The translations under genes were made by a program, and so were the position numbers. The notes below the pieces were generated by a model. The model did not search any database, was not told where the DNA came from, and was given only the letters and a program-made list of their open reading frames with translations. 53,415 bases of DNA from positions 1 to 53,415 of the forward strand of contig DRJZ01000142.1 of the NCBI GenBank assembly GCA_011052015.1. Direction: 5' to 3'. The DNA comes from Acidiferrobacteraceae bacterium. Lineage in GTDB: Bacteria > Pseudomonadota > Gammaproteobacteria > HyVt-429. This document shows, in pieces, positions 1 to 9,813 of this stretch (the first letter of the stretch is position 1; each line of letters starts with the position of its first letter).

Positions 1-316
1 CAGGTGACAAATTTCTAAGTCATTGATTTATATGCTAGCTTAGAATCTTGTCACTTGTAGATCTGCGGCCGCGCAGCGGCATAAGAAACTCTGTAGTAAA
101 AAATGCTGTACGGAGCACCCTGATGTTAATTATACAGACAGTGCATTCCTACGATGTAAGAAGTGCCAATTAGGAAGCGCTCAGTTTTTCAGTAAACCAT
201 TGATATTTAGGGCAAGGAATGCCCAATAAGAAATCACCATTGCAACTGTTGGGTTTATTCAACCTTGGCGGTTGAGTGTATTATCCAGGGGTTCCCTAAT
301 GATGGGGTTGATTGGC

Positions 317-1483
317 CTATACATCCTGAGCGAGGCGCAGGCCCGCGAAGATATGGCGCTTATCTGGGGAATAAAAATTTCGAAAACTGGTTCGTTTGAT
401 CATCGCTTCTGTGTGATGACTGCCGCCGCGTAAGCTGAAGTGTTGATCATCGAACCATGTGGATGAATAACGCTCATAGGGAAAGGATCTATAGCCAGGG
501 TAGGGGTAAAACGTATTTTCACACCATTCCCAGGATTCACCTGTGCTGGCGGCGATGTCGCTATTTGTGAGCATAGTGTGTTCCCATTCCTGTTCGTGGG
601 GTAGGCGGCATCCAGCGTAGCGGGCAAAGGCCCCGGCTTCAAAACGGTTTATGCCCATCACCGCTGATTCGGCATTAATATCTCTCGGACCGCCTGGTTC
701 AACCGCATGCCATGCGCCCTCTTTGTTTTGGCGCCAGTGATCAGGGCCGTTGGCGCCGGTAGCTTGTTGCCACCGCCAGCCTCTATCGTCCCAATAACGC
801 TTTTCTTGATAACCATTGGCCTCAATGAACCCCAAAAACTCCCCATTGGAAACCGGTTTGGCGGCGATCCTAAAGGGATTGAGCCCAACGGGGTGACGGG
901 GCAGTTCATTGTCAAATGCTTCCGCGCCGTCACTGTGACCTAGATGTATCAGGTCACCGCTCAGATGTATCTGTGGCATGGCCGGAGATCTCGCTTGCAG
1001 GGGGTGGGCCACCTCATAGTGATTATGGGGTTCACTCAGAATTTGTTGTTGTAGCACCATGCGCATGGTTTCCAGATGTTGGGCATGGTGCTGCGCTAAA
1101 AAATGCAGCACATAGTGATCACGTAACAGTAGATGAGGGTCATGGGACTCAATAAGCGCGGCGAGCCTTGCGCAATTTTGTGTAAAAAGATTCCGAGCCC
1201 AATGTTCGAAACCGGTTTGGGCCTTAAGGATTCTACCGCGTTCTTTTTTTGGGCTGTGCTCGGGCAGGTAAAACTTATGCAGGTGGGCGGTTTCACGATC
1301 ATCCCCCTGTATTACCTCACGGATCCAGTAGGTTTCAAGAAATGCCATGTGACCCAGATGCCAGGATAATGGGCTCAGGTCTATATGGTATTGATGATGG
1401 TGGCTGTCGTGGGGTGCGGCGCTAAACAGGGCCAGGCCTTGCTCCTGGGTGTATCGTAGTGCGTTAGTGGGTTCGGCGGTCAT
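317..1483 (-). CDS. egtB: Ergothioneine biosynthesis protein EgtB (DinB plus FGE-sulfatase domain, hercynine sulfoxide synthase family)
   Basis: 388 aa ORF; DinB-like HLSPLSWHLGHMAFLETYW and FGE-like GCRLPHEQEWEHT...SLRGGS; overlaps egtC stop by 4 nt. Confidence 0.88.
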   Translation of the reverse strand: MTAEPTNALRYTQEQGLALFSAAPHDSHHHQYHIDLSPLSWHLGHMAFLETYWIREVIQGDDRETAHLHKFYLPEHSPKKERGRILKAQTGFEHWARNLFTQNCARLAALIESHDPHLLLRDHYVLHFLAQHHAQHLETMRMVLQQQILSEPHNHYEVAHPLQARSPAMPQIHLSGDLIHLGHSDGAEAFDNELPRHPVGLNPFRIAAKPVSNGEFLGFIEANGYQEKRYWDDRGWRWQQATGANGPDHWRQNKEGAWHAVEPGGPRDINAESAVMGINRFEAGAFARYAGCRLPHEQEWEHTMLTNSDIAASTGESWEWCENTFYPYPGYRSFPYERYSSTWFDDQHFSLRGGSHHTEAMIKRTSFRNFYSPDKRHIFAGLRLAQDV

Positions 1484-2259
1484 AGACTTTGGCTGCGGTA
1501 GGACCCATCAGCATCAATCACTAAAAGACTGTGTTCGGTTATGGCCTGCCAACTTTTGGCGTGGGTCGTCGCTTCTGAGGCAATCAATATCCCTCCGGGG
1601 TAGCGGGGCTCATCAGTATTGATATATAAGCTTGGGCACTGTCCATTAATGGCGTGGCGAATAGCGATAATTTGTTGACCATCGCTAATGATCATATTCA
1701 GTAAGGTTTTGGTCTGATCTGCCCACTCCTGAACTTTGTTGCAGGTTTGAATGGCCGCCTGTTCTAAGCTGATGTCGTTATTGCGATTAAGGATGTGGCG
1801 GAGCAGAGCAAACAGATACTCTGAATCGGTGTTACCCGTAATCCCAGCATCGATTTTTGGGTCTAGTTCTTGCCGAAACCGGCCGCGAAGAGATCCTGCA
1901 AAATAATCAATGAAGCCATTGTGCATAAAGAGCAGATTGCCATGTAAAAATGGCATCGTGTTGCTGGCAGATACCGAGAGTGGTTGGGTGGCGCTACGCA
2001 CATTTGCCAGCCATAAGCTTGAATATAAACTCCGTCCCAGAGATTCAAGATTGACATCGCTCCAGATTGGCATTGGATTGACGTAGGTGTTGGCCACCCG
2101 TTGGCCTGAATACCAACCGAAACCATAGCCATCCGCATTGATGATCGCCCCACGCATTTCTTTTGGCGCCCAGGATTGTTCCATCAGGCCGTGGTCAGGG
2201 CTGAGTAGAAAATGCTCCAGGCTGACTTGTGGCCCCAAGTAGGCCGCTAACCTGCACAT
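1480..2259 (-). CDS. egtC: Class II glutamine amidotransferase EgtC (gamma-glutamyl hercynylcysteine sulfoxide hydrolase)
   Basis: MCRLAAYLGP N-terminus with Cys2 nucleophile; the track ORF begins at 2385 but the ATG before CRLAAY is at 2259. Confidence 0.88.
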   Translation of the reverse strand: MCRLAAYLGPQVSLEHFLLSPDHGLMEQSWAPKEMRGAIINADGYGFGWYSGQRVANTYVNPMPIWSDVNLESLGRSLYSSLWLANVRSATQPLSVSASNTMPFLHGNLLFMHNGFIDYFAGSLRGRFRQELDPKIDAGITGNTDSEYLFALLRHILNRNNDISLEQAAIQTCNKVQEWADQTKTLLNMIISDGQQIIAIRHAINGQCPSLYINTDEPRYPGGILIASEATTHAKSWQAITEHSLLVIDADGSYRSQSL

Positions 2260-2414
2260 GGAAAGTAGTCTCCTTTGAAAACCATTTATTTTGAGGTGTC
2301 TAGTGTGCAGAAGCGGTGGTGCCACGTCCACCAATACGTTAAAGTGGTCCAGTCGTGTGGCGCCTGTTCTTGTCACCGCATCCACACATACCTATAAAAA
2401 ACAGGGAATTACAC

Positions 2415-3422
2415 ATGCTGTTGAGTCCGTTACCTGCCAAGCTGGATGACAGGGTGTTCATTCGCCGAATTGACGATGCCGATAACCCCCAGTCGGCAGT
2501 TTTGGCCAATGATGTCCGATTGGGCCTATGTGCCAACCCAAAGACCCTGCCACCAAAATATTTCTATGATGAACGGGGTTCGCAACTATTTGAAAATATC
2601 TGTACCACTGCTGAGTATTATCCCACCCGTACGGAAGATGCCCTGCTTAAAAAGTTTGCCAATCAAATTATTCAAATTGTACAGCCCGATTCCATTGTGG
2701 AATTGGGCAGCGGGTCGTCTCGAAAAACCGCCCATATATTTTCGGCTTGTTCAGAGCAGGGTTGTCATAGCCGTTATCAACCTGTAGACGTCTGTGCCGA
2801 GATTCTGGTGGAGTCGGCCAAGCGTCTTATCGGCCAACATGGCTGGTTGCATGTGGATGCCTGCGTGGGTGATTACTGTCAGGCCTTATCCAATCTGCCT
2901 GCTTCAAATGGCCATCGCCTGTTTCTTTTTTTCGGCGGCACCATTGGCAATTTTAAGCACGATGATGCACTGGCTTTTTTGCGGGATTTACGAGTGGCCA
3001 TGAGACCCGATGACTGGTTTTTGTTGGGTGCGGACCGCGTGAAAGACGTCGATGTGTTGAATGCGGCCTATAACGATGCCGATGGTCACACTGCGGCCTT
3101 TAATCTCAATGTGCTTGAGGTCATCAATCGTGAGTTAGGTGGAGACTTTGACGCGGATTTGTTTGTACATTCCGCATTTTACAATCGAGACAAGTCACGC
3201 ATTGAAATGCACTTGCGGGCGCGGAAAGGCCATACCGTTAACATCAGGGGAATCGGCATAAAAGTCAATTTTCGCAAACACGAAACCATACTCACCGAGA
3301 TCAGCCGTAAATTTACTCCCCAGAGCCTGACAAAGTTACTTACTACGGCGGATTTTACTGTCCACAATCATTTTGTCCCCGAAAATGGATATTATTCCCT
3401 GATGTTGGTTCGTCCCCAGTAG
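2415..3422 (+). CDS. egtD: L-histidine N(alpha)-methyltransferase EgtD
   Basis: LPPKYFYDERGSQLFENICTTAEYYPTRTE and VELGSGSSRKT motifs; ATG at 2415 preferred over 2355. Confidence 0.9.
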   Translation: MLLSPLPAKLDDRVFIRRIDDADNPQSAVLANDVRLGLCANPKTLPPKYFYDERGSQLFENICTTAEYYPTRTEDALLKKFANQIIQIVQPDSIVELGSGSSRKTAHIFSACSEQGCHSRYQPVDVCAEILVESAKRLIGQHGWLHVDACVGDYCQALSNLPASNGHRLFLFFGGTIGNFKHDDALAFLRDLRVAMRPDDWFLLGADRVKDVDVLNAAYNDADGHTAAFNLNVLEVINRELGGDFDADLFVHSAFYNRDKSRIEMHLRARKGHTVNIRGIGIKVNFRKHETILTEISRKFTPQSLTKLLTTADFTVHNHFVPENGYYSLMLVRPQ

Positions 3423-3565
3423 GCTAATAACTTCGTTAGGGTGCATCAGTAAGTTTAAATATATTGACATGTAACGCCAATCGGTTATGCTTTCACCCTT
3501 AGGGCGGTTAGCCGCATTACCTTCAGGCAAGCCAGAAAGGGGCTATTGACTTCCGTCATGTCATC

Positions 3566-3922
3566 ATGAATTCAGAGTACGCAAAAGAATTACCGCCGAC
3601 CTGGGATAAATTTGCCCGTTTTTTCGCTGCCCTGGGTGACACCTACAGGCAGCAAATTGTGCTAATTTTTGAACCTAATGAAGAACTCTGCGTCAACGAG
3701 ATCGCCAATATGTTTTCTCTCAGTCGTCCGGCCATTTCTCATCACCTGAAGGTGTTACGTGATGCTCAGTTACTGGTATGCGAGAAGCGGGGCAAGGAAG
3801 TGTATTATAGCGTGAATTATTCTTACTGTGCCGATGTGCTCAAATCAGTGCATGAGTATGTGTTAGAAAAGGCCTATATCCCCACCGACAACCCGCAAAG
3901 CGTTGATCGGGCAATCGCCTAG
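3566..3922 (+). CDS. ArsR-family winged HTH transcriptional regulator
   Basis: 118 aa; FAALGDTYRQQIVLIF...LCVNEIANMFSLSRPAISHHLKVLRDAQLL. Confidence 0.88.
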   Translation: MNSEYAKELPPTWDKFARFFAALGDTYRQQIVLIFEPNEELCVNEIANMFSLSRPAISHHLKVLRDAQLLVCEKRGKEVYYSVNYSYCADVLKSVHEYVLEKAYIPTDNPQSVDRAIA

Positions 3923-4052
3923 AGCGGTCAGCAAACCCTTGTCCGTAGGCGATTGTTTCCTCAGATCCAATTTATACCCTTTAGCTCTGAAAGTTCCGAT
4001 GAGGATGATTAGGGTTAGACCACCCCAAGCCTGACTCTGGATCGCGTTAGCC

Positions 4053-5609
4053 ATGTGCGAGGATCTTTGGTGTCTGATATCAAATGCCTTGCATAAGCGA
4101 CCGGCCCATGTTGCGTGGATATGCCGTTTGCTGGAGGGGAAGTGCCGACAGTACAGTTATCAACAGGTCTATGATTATGCGGTGGCCTTTGCAAGCCATT
4201 TACGTGAGCGCCAGGTGGCTCAGGGTGATGTCATCGGTATCCTCGCCGTCAATGGTCCGGAATGGGGTATTGCGGCATCGGCGGTATGGAAATTGGGCGG
4301 CGTTGTCGCGCCCTTGCATACAGGATTTAGTGATGACGAGTTGGTGAACGCCCTGAATGCGATCAATCCCAAGCTGGTGTTGGTACACGGGGTTGATCGT
4401 CTTGTTACCCATGGAATGGGTATTTTGTTAGACGACAATCCTGAGCGTATCGCAAGGGAGTCGAAATTGCAGGCTAAAATATCTGGCGCCCAAGAAGCGA
4501 TACGCAGCTACACCTCAGGGAGCAGTGGCCATCCAAAGATGGTGCGCCTCAGTCACAGCAATATCATTTCCAACGTCACCACTGCCTGTCAATGTGCCGA
4601 CATTACCGATCACGAGCGTTTTCTTTCCTTGCTACCTTTGTCCCATATGATGGAGGTGACGGGTGGATTTTTGTTACCACTGTATTCAGGTTCCACTATT
4701 GTGCTGCCACGGGTGTTGGCCTCAAAGGAAATACTGGACGCTATGGGCGACGAACGGGTTACCGCCATGATTGGAGTGCCACGCCTGTATCGGAATATTA
4801 TGCAAGGTTTGGAAAAGCGCTTCCGTCAGGCCGGGCCCTTGATGGTCTGGTATCGAGCATTGCTAAAAAAGTGCCCGCCGTGGTTGCGACGGCGAATCAA
4901 CTGGCCCATTCGGCGTAAATTGGGTGGCCGGGTCAACGCCTGGATCAGCGGAGGTTCGAGACTCGATCCTGAGATTGCACAATACTTTCGTGACCTCGGC
5001 CTGCCGCTTCGTCAAGGTTACGGCCTTACCGAGACCTCCCCGGTGATGTGTATACAAGATAACTTCGAACCGGTATTGGACAGCGTAGGCCGGCCTTTGG
5101 CAGGGGTGAAAGTCAAGATTGCCGATCGGGATGCCAGTGGCAGTGGTGAACTCTTGGTCAAAGGCCCCAATGTGATGATGGGCTATGTGGACCCGGAACA
5201 AACCCGCGAGGCACTGCGCGACGGCTGGTTTCGCACTGGAGACCTGGCACGGCTCGATGAAGCCGGTAATGTCATATTGACGGGCCGCTGTAAACGTCTA
5301 ATCGTGACCGAGGCGGGCAAAAATGTTTACCCAGAGGAGCTGGAGACGCTCCTGGAACGTATCCCGGGGGTGAAAGAGGCCGGTGTACTGGAGGTGGAGA
5401 TGCGACCAGCGGTGGTGATGGCCTTGGACGACGAAGATGCCACACCCGAAGCAGCCCGAGCCATACTTAAAGAATTTAATGCACGGGCCTCCAGCCATAA
5501 TCATGTGATCCGTTTTGCCTTGGTCGATGAATTACCACGCACACCCGTAGGCAAGGTAGCCTTTAACAGGCTTCCCGAGATCTTTGCCGATAGGGAGAAC
5601 AACGATTGA
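4053..5609 (+). CDS. AMP-binding acyl-CoA synthetase / long-chain fatty acid-CoA ligase-like
   Basis: 518 aa; YTSGSSGHPKMV P-loop, GYGLTETSPV, GWFRTGDLA motifs. Confidence 0.9.
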   Translation: MCEDLWCLISNALHKRPAHVAWICRLLEGKCRQYSYQQVYDYAVAFASHLRERQVAQGDVIGILAVNGPEWGIAASAVWKLGGVVAPLHTGFSDDELVNALNAINPKLVLVHGVDRLVTHGMGILLDDNPERIARESKLQAKISGAQEAIRSYTSGSSGHPKMVRLSHSNIISNVTTACQCADITDHERFLSLLPLSHMMEVTGGFLLPLYSGSTIVLPRVLASKEILDAMGDERVTAMIGVPRLYRNIMQGLEKRFRQAGPLMVWYRALLKKCPPWLRRRINWPIRRKLGGRVNAWISGGSRLDPEIAQYFRDLGLPLRQGYGLTETSPVMCIQDNFEPVLDSVGRPLAGVKVKIADRDASGSGELLVKGPNVMMGYVDPEQTREALRDGWFRTGDLARLDEAGNVILTGRCKRLIVTEAGKNVYPEELETLLERIPGVKEAGVLEVEMRPAVVMALDDEDATPEAARAILKEFNARASSHNHVIRFALVDELPRTPVGKVAFNRLPEIFADRENND

Positions 5610-5664
5610 TTTTAAGCGACTTGGAGAGGGTGCTATATAGAAGTGCCCCTATGGGGCTGCCCTT

Positions 5665-6393
5665 TTGTTTAGGTCCATTGAAGGACTGCTAGCCATGGCC
5701 AGCACCCCGTGGGTGCTTTGGCTTCTCCTGAGTCTTGCAATTATTGCGTTTCTTGTCCTCGGTGGACGAAATTTGATTCGTGCTTGTGAGGCCGCCAACG
5801 AAGCAGATTGGGGGGGTAAGTGGCCTAACCGTTTAGATGGCCTGAATCGTATTTTTTGCCGTCGATTTCATCGTTTATTAACACGGAAAATAGCTCTACC
5901 CGCGACTGGCGGTGTGTTGGTGGCAGCCAACCATTGCTCGGGTCTGGATCCGTTGCTCTTGATTGCATCTTGCCAACGGCCGTTACGGTTCATGATTGCT
6001 CGTGAGCAATATGATCGTTGGTGGATTTATTGGTTGTTTAAGACACTGGGCATGATTCCTGTCGAACGCACCACTAATTCGCAGCGATCATTATATGTGG
6101 CGCGTGCGGCGGTGGAGGCCGGTGAGGTGATAGCGGTATTCCCACATGGTGGGATTCACAAGATTGGAGATCCTTTTCGTCCCAAGCGGGGAATAGCGGT
6201 GTTGGCAGGTATGACCGGCGCACCCATATATCCAATTCGAGTCAGCGGTATTCGTGCTCAGGGCTTTACTGTGTTCGCAGTGTTTATTCGTAGTCGTGCG
6301 AGAGTAGAGGGGGGGCCACCGTTGTATTGTAAATATGGTGAAGCCAAGGCCTGCTTGTTAAATTTAGCTGGCAGGCTTGAAGCTAAGGGCTGA
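5665..6393 (+). CDS. Lysophospholipid (1-acylglycerol-3-phosphate) acyltransferase family protein
   Basis: 242 aa; ANHCSGLDPLLL (NHxxxxD-like), VFPHGGIHK, hydrophobic N-terminus. Confidence 0.85.
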   Translation: MFRSIEGLLAMASTPWVLWLLLSLAIIAFLVLGGRNLIRACEAANEADWGGKWPNRLDGLNRIFCRRFHRLLTRKIALPATGGVLVAANHCSGLDPLLLIASCQRPLRFMIAREQYDRWWIYWLFKTLGMIPVERTTNSQRSLYVARAAVEAGEVIAVFPHGGIHKIGDPFRPKRGIAVLAGMTGAPIYPIRVSGIRAQGFTVFAVFIRSRARVEGGPPLYCKYGEAKACLLNLAGRLEAKG

Positions 6394-6503
6394 ACTCATA
6401 TTGGAAAATATTGTCTACCGGGAGCAAGACTTGGTTTGCGGTGAGAGGCGGACGCAATAATCTTATTAAGAGTTGACTAAATAAAGGAAACCGAGGAGTC
6501 GCT

Positions 6504-8018
6504 ATGCCGGAGCATGTCATTTCAAGCCTTGAGGTGTTGGCCTACGTCTTTATATTTGTAATAGGGATGATTGTGGCTGTCATCGTGGTGCTCTATGCCA
6601 TAGATGTCGCGCAGACCGGCAATGCCATTCGCCGTAACTATCCTGTTATTGGCCGATTTCGTCACATCTTTGAGCGCCTGGGGGAGTTTTTTAGACAATA
6701 TTTCTTTGCCATGGACCGTGAGGAATTACCGTTTAATCGTGCTGAACGCAGTTGGGTCTATCGTGCCTCACAGAATATTGACAATATGGTGGCGTTTGGC
6801 AGCACCCGGGATCTGCGCCCAAGTGGCACGGTGATGTTTGTTAATTGCCCGTTTCCAACCCTGGAAGTTGATGCTTCTCTCGTTGAGCCCATGACCATCG
6901 GCGCGGATTGTGAACATCCCTTTAAGGCGCGTTCGCTGTTTAATATTTCGGCAATGAGTTTTGGCGCACTGTCGGTTCCTGCGGTGCGCGCTCTGTCCGA
7001 GGGCGCCGCTTTGGCGGGTTGTTGGATGAATACCGGAGAAGGCGGTCTGTCACCCTTTCATTTAGAAGGGGGGGCGGATTTAATTTTTCAGATCGGTACC
7101 GCGAAATACGGCGTTCGCGACGAGGCCGGTGAGCTGAGTGATGAAAAACTGCGTGAGGTAGCGGCCTATGAGCAGGTCAAGATGTTTGAGCTCAAGCTTA
7201 GCCAAGGCGCCAAACCGGGCAAGGGCGGTATCCTGCCCAAGGTCAAGGTTACACCGCTTATCGCCGGTATTCGCGGCATACCCCCTTACCAGGATTCTAT
7301 CAGCCCCAATCGCCATCCTGATATTAGTAGTATTGATGACCTATTGACGACGTTACATCGCATACGCTCGGTGACTGGAAAGCCTGTGGGCTTTAAGGTG
7401 GTGATCGGCGCCTACGGTTGGCTGGATGCCCTGTTTGCGACTATCAAGGAACGTGGTAGTGAGTGGGCCCCGGATTTTATTACCCTGGACAGCGCCGATG
7501 GTGGAAGCGGCGCAGCGCCTATGAGTCTGATTGACAATATGGGACTGCCTTTGCGGGAAACCTTGCCATTGTTGGTAGACAAGCTCGAAGAGTATGGCCT
7601 GCGTGACCGCATCAGGGTAATCGCCTCTGGTAAATTAGTGACGCCCACGGAGATGGCCTGGGCATTGTGCATGGGCGCGGACTTTATTAACTCAGCCCGT
7701 GGCTTTATGCTGGCTCTGGGTTGTATCCAGGCATTGCAATGCAATAAGGACACCTGCCCTACCGGAATTGCGACCCATAATCCCAAGTTGCAGCGTGGCC
7801 TGAATGTGAAGAGAAAGGCCATCCGTGTGCAGCACTATGTGGACAATATGGTCCACGAAGTTGGCGTGATTGCCCATTCCTGTGGGGTTCCAGAGCCGCG
7901 GCGCCTGGAGCGCTACCACGCACGCATCGTTACCGAGAATGGCCGTTCAGTCTCCCTGCATGAGCTTTATCCCACCGCCGATGGCGATGCGGCCGTGGCC
8001 AATGATCCTTTCACTTAA
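6504..8018 (+). CDS. FMN-binding glutamate synthase family protein
   Basis: 504 aa; ISAMSFGALS, NTGEGGLSPFH, KPGKGGILP, DSADGGSGAAP, GCIQALQCNKDTCPTGIAT. Confidence 0.92.
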   Translation: MPEHVISSLEVLAYVFIFVIGMIVAVIVVLYAIDVAQTGNAIRRNYPVIGRFRHIFERLGEFFRQYFFAMDREELPFNRAERSWVYRASQNIDNMVAFGSTRDLRPSGTVMFVNCPFPTLEVDASLVEPMTIGADCEHPFKARSLFNISAMSFGALSVPAVRALSEGAALAGCWMNTGEGGLSPFHLEGGADLIFQIGTAKYGVRDEAGELSDEKLREVAAYEQVKMFELKLSQGAKPGKGGILPKVKVTPLIAGIRGIPPYQDSISPNRHPDISSIDDLLTTLHRIRSVTGKPVGFKVVIGAYGWLDALFATIKERGSEWAPDFITLDSADGGSGAAPMSLIDNMGLPLRETLPLLVDKLEEYGLRDRIRVIASGKLVTPTEMAWALCMGADFINSARGFMLALGCIQALQCNKDTCPTGIATHNPKLQRGLNVKRKAIRVQHYVDNMVHEVGVIAHSCGVPEPRRLERYHARIVTENGRSVSLHELYPTADGDAAVANDPFT

Positions 8019-8241
8019 GGAAATTCTGATCGATTTAACTTGAACCCCCATTTCCCTTGGTAATCCCCCACTAACGTACTAAAAGTGGCCCAAGCCTTGC
8101 TTGGTTATTATCTAAGTAACAATCAATCGTGCTCGGCATCGATCTTACCCCCAGACGCCCCTGGGTGTCTTTTGGGGTCCGGTGGCGGGTTAGCTGTGGC
8201 CTGCACGGAAGTGACAGCCACAAGGACCTACGGGGGTAGAC

Positions 8242-9666
8242 ATGACGGCAAATCCTGCACCACAAATTACGTTTAGAGAGAGTGTGGACCTGATGGTAGA
8301 CCGGGCCATCTCCATTATTGACCTGGACCCAGGCATCGCTGATGCTATCAAGGCCTGCAACTCGGTGCTGCAGATGCGTTTCCCCGTCAAGATAAAGGGC
8401 AAGCTGGAGATATTTACCGGTTGGCGCGCCGTTCACAGCACCCACCGCCTGCCCGCCAAGGGGGGTATTCGCTTTGCCACCGGGGTCAATCAGGACGAGG
8501 TGGAGGCACTGGCGGCATTGATGACTTTTAAGTGCGCCATCGTTGATGTGCCCTTTGGGGGCTCAAAAGGTGGCCTGATCATCGATCCGAACAAGTATGA
8601 TCGGGATGAAATGCAACAGATTACCCGGCGCTTTACTCTTGAGTTGGTGCGCAAGGGTTTCTTAAACCCTGCCACCAATGTGCCGGCGCCGGATATGGGT
8701 ACCGGACAGCGAGAGATGGCATGGATGGCGGATACCTACAAGCATCTACACCCAGAGGACATCAATTACTCTGCCTGTGTGACCGGTAAACCGGTGCACC
8801 ATGGGGGCATTCGCGGCCGCACCGAGGCCACCGGCCGTGGTGTACAGTACGCCCTGCGCGAGTATTTTCGCCACCCCGACGATGTCAGGGCCGCCAATCT
8901 GGAAGGAGGCCTGGGAGGTAAGCGTATCGTGGTCCAGGGCTTGGGCAATGTGGGTTATCACGCCGCTAAATTCCTGTCCGAAGATGACGGCTGCAAGATC
9001 ACCGCCATCATTGAGCGCGACGGCGCCCTGATCAATGAGGATGGCCTGCCGGTGGAAGACGTTTATCGCTATATCGTGGAGAACAAGACCATCAAGGGGT
9101 TCCCCGGTACCAGTTTTGTGGACGATGGCGCCAAAGTTCTGGAAATGGACTGCGATATCCTTATTCCCGCTGCCCTTGAAGCCCAGATCCACGAGGGCAA
9201 TGCCGATCGTATCCAGGCCCGCTTGATTGCCGAGGCCGCCAATGGTCCGGTCACCTATGGCGCCGATCAAAAGTTGCAACAGCGTGGCGTGGTCATTCTG
9301 CCCGACGCCTATGTCAATGCCGGTGGCGTCACCGTGTCTTATTTTGAATGGATACGGAATATCTCCCATATTCGTTTTGGCCGCATGCAGCGCCGCCAAG
9401 ACGAATTGCGAGGTCATCAGATTACCGCTATGTTGGAGGAACATACGGGTGTCCATGTCGACGAAAAGCTTAAGCAGAATCTAACCCGTGGGGCGGATGA
9501 GTTGGACCTGGTGCGGTCCGGTCTGGATGACACTATGCGCATGGCCTTCCAGGAGATGAGGGACCTGCGTATGAACGATGAGAAGGTCGATAGTTACCGT
9601 ACTGCTGCCTATGTCATCGCCATCAAAAAGATTGCGACGAGTTATATTGATATTGGGGTATATTAA
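8242..9666 (+). CDS. Glu/Leu/Phe/Val dehydrogenase (glutamate dehydrogenase)
   Basis: 474 aa; PAKGGIRFATGVNQDEVEALAALMTFKCAIVDVPFGGSKGG, GLGNVGYHAA. Confidence 0.93.
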   Translation: MTANPAPQITFRESVDLMVDRAISIIDLDPGIADAIKACNSVLQMRFPVKIKGKLEIFTGWRAVHSTHRLPAKGGIRFATGVNQDEVEALAALMTFKCAIVDVPFGGSKGGLIIDPNKYDRDEMQQITRRFTLELVRKGFLNPATNVPAPDMGTGQREMAWMADTYKHLHPEDINYSACVTGKPVHHGGIRGRTEATGRGVQYALREYFRHPDDVRAANLEGGLGGKRIVVQGLGNVGYHAAKFLSEDDGCKITAIIERDGALINEDGLPVEDVYRYIVENKTIKGFPGTSFVDDGAKVLEMDCDILIPAALEAQIHEGNADRIQARLIAEAANGPVTYGADQKLQQRGVVILPDAYVNAGGVTVSYFEWIRNISHIRFGRMQRRQDELRGHQITAMLEEHTGVHVDEKLKQNLTRGADELDLVRSGLDDTMRMAFQEMRDLRMNDEKVDSYRTAAYVIAIKKIATSYIDIGVY

Positions 9667-9813
9667 AAGAACAGGTACGAGGTACGAATTCTAAGATACA
9701 AGTTTGAAAAACTTGTAAGATATTCGAGTTAGGTCAATTGAATTTTGCTTGATTCTTAGGGTTGTGTCCCCATCTTATAGGTCAGTACAAGATAGCCTTG
9801 GGAGTAACCCACT

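Noticed and set aside
8746-9456. 236-aa minus-strand ORF in glutamate dehydrogenase
   Set aside because: Fully antisense to a strongly conserved gene; a by-product of codon bias.
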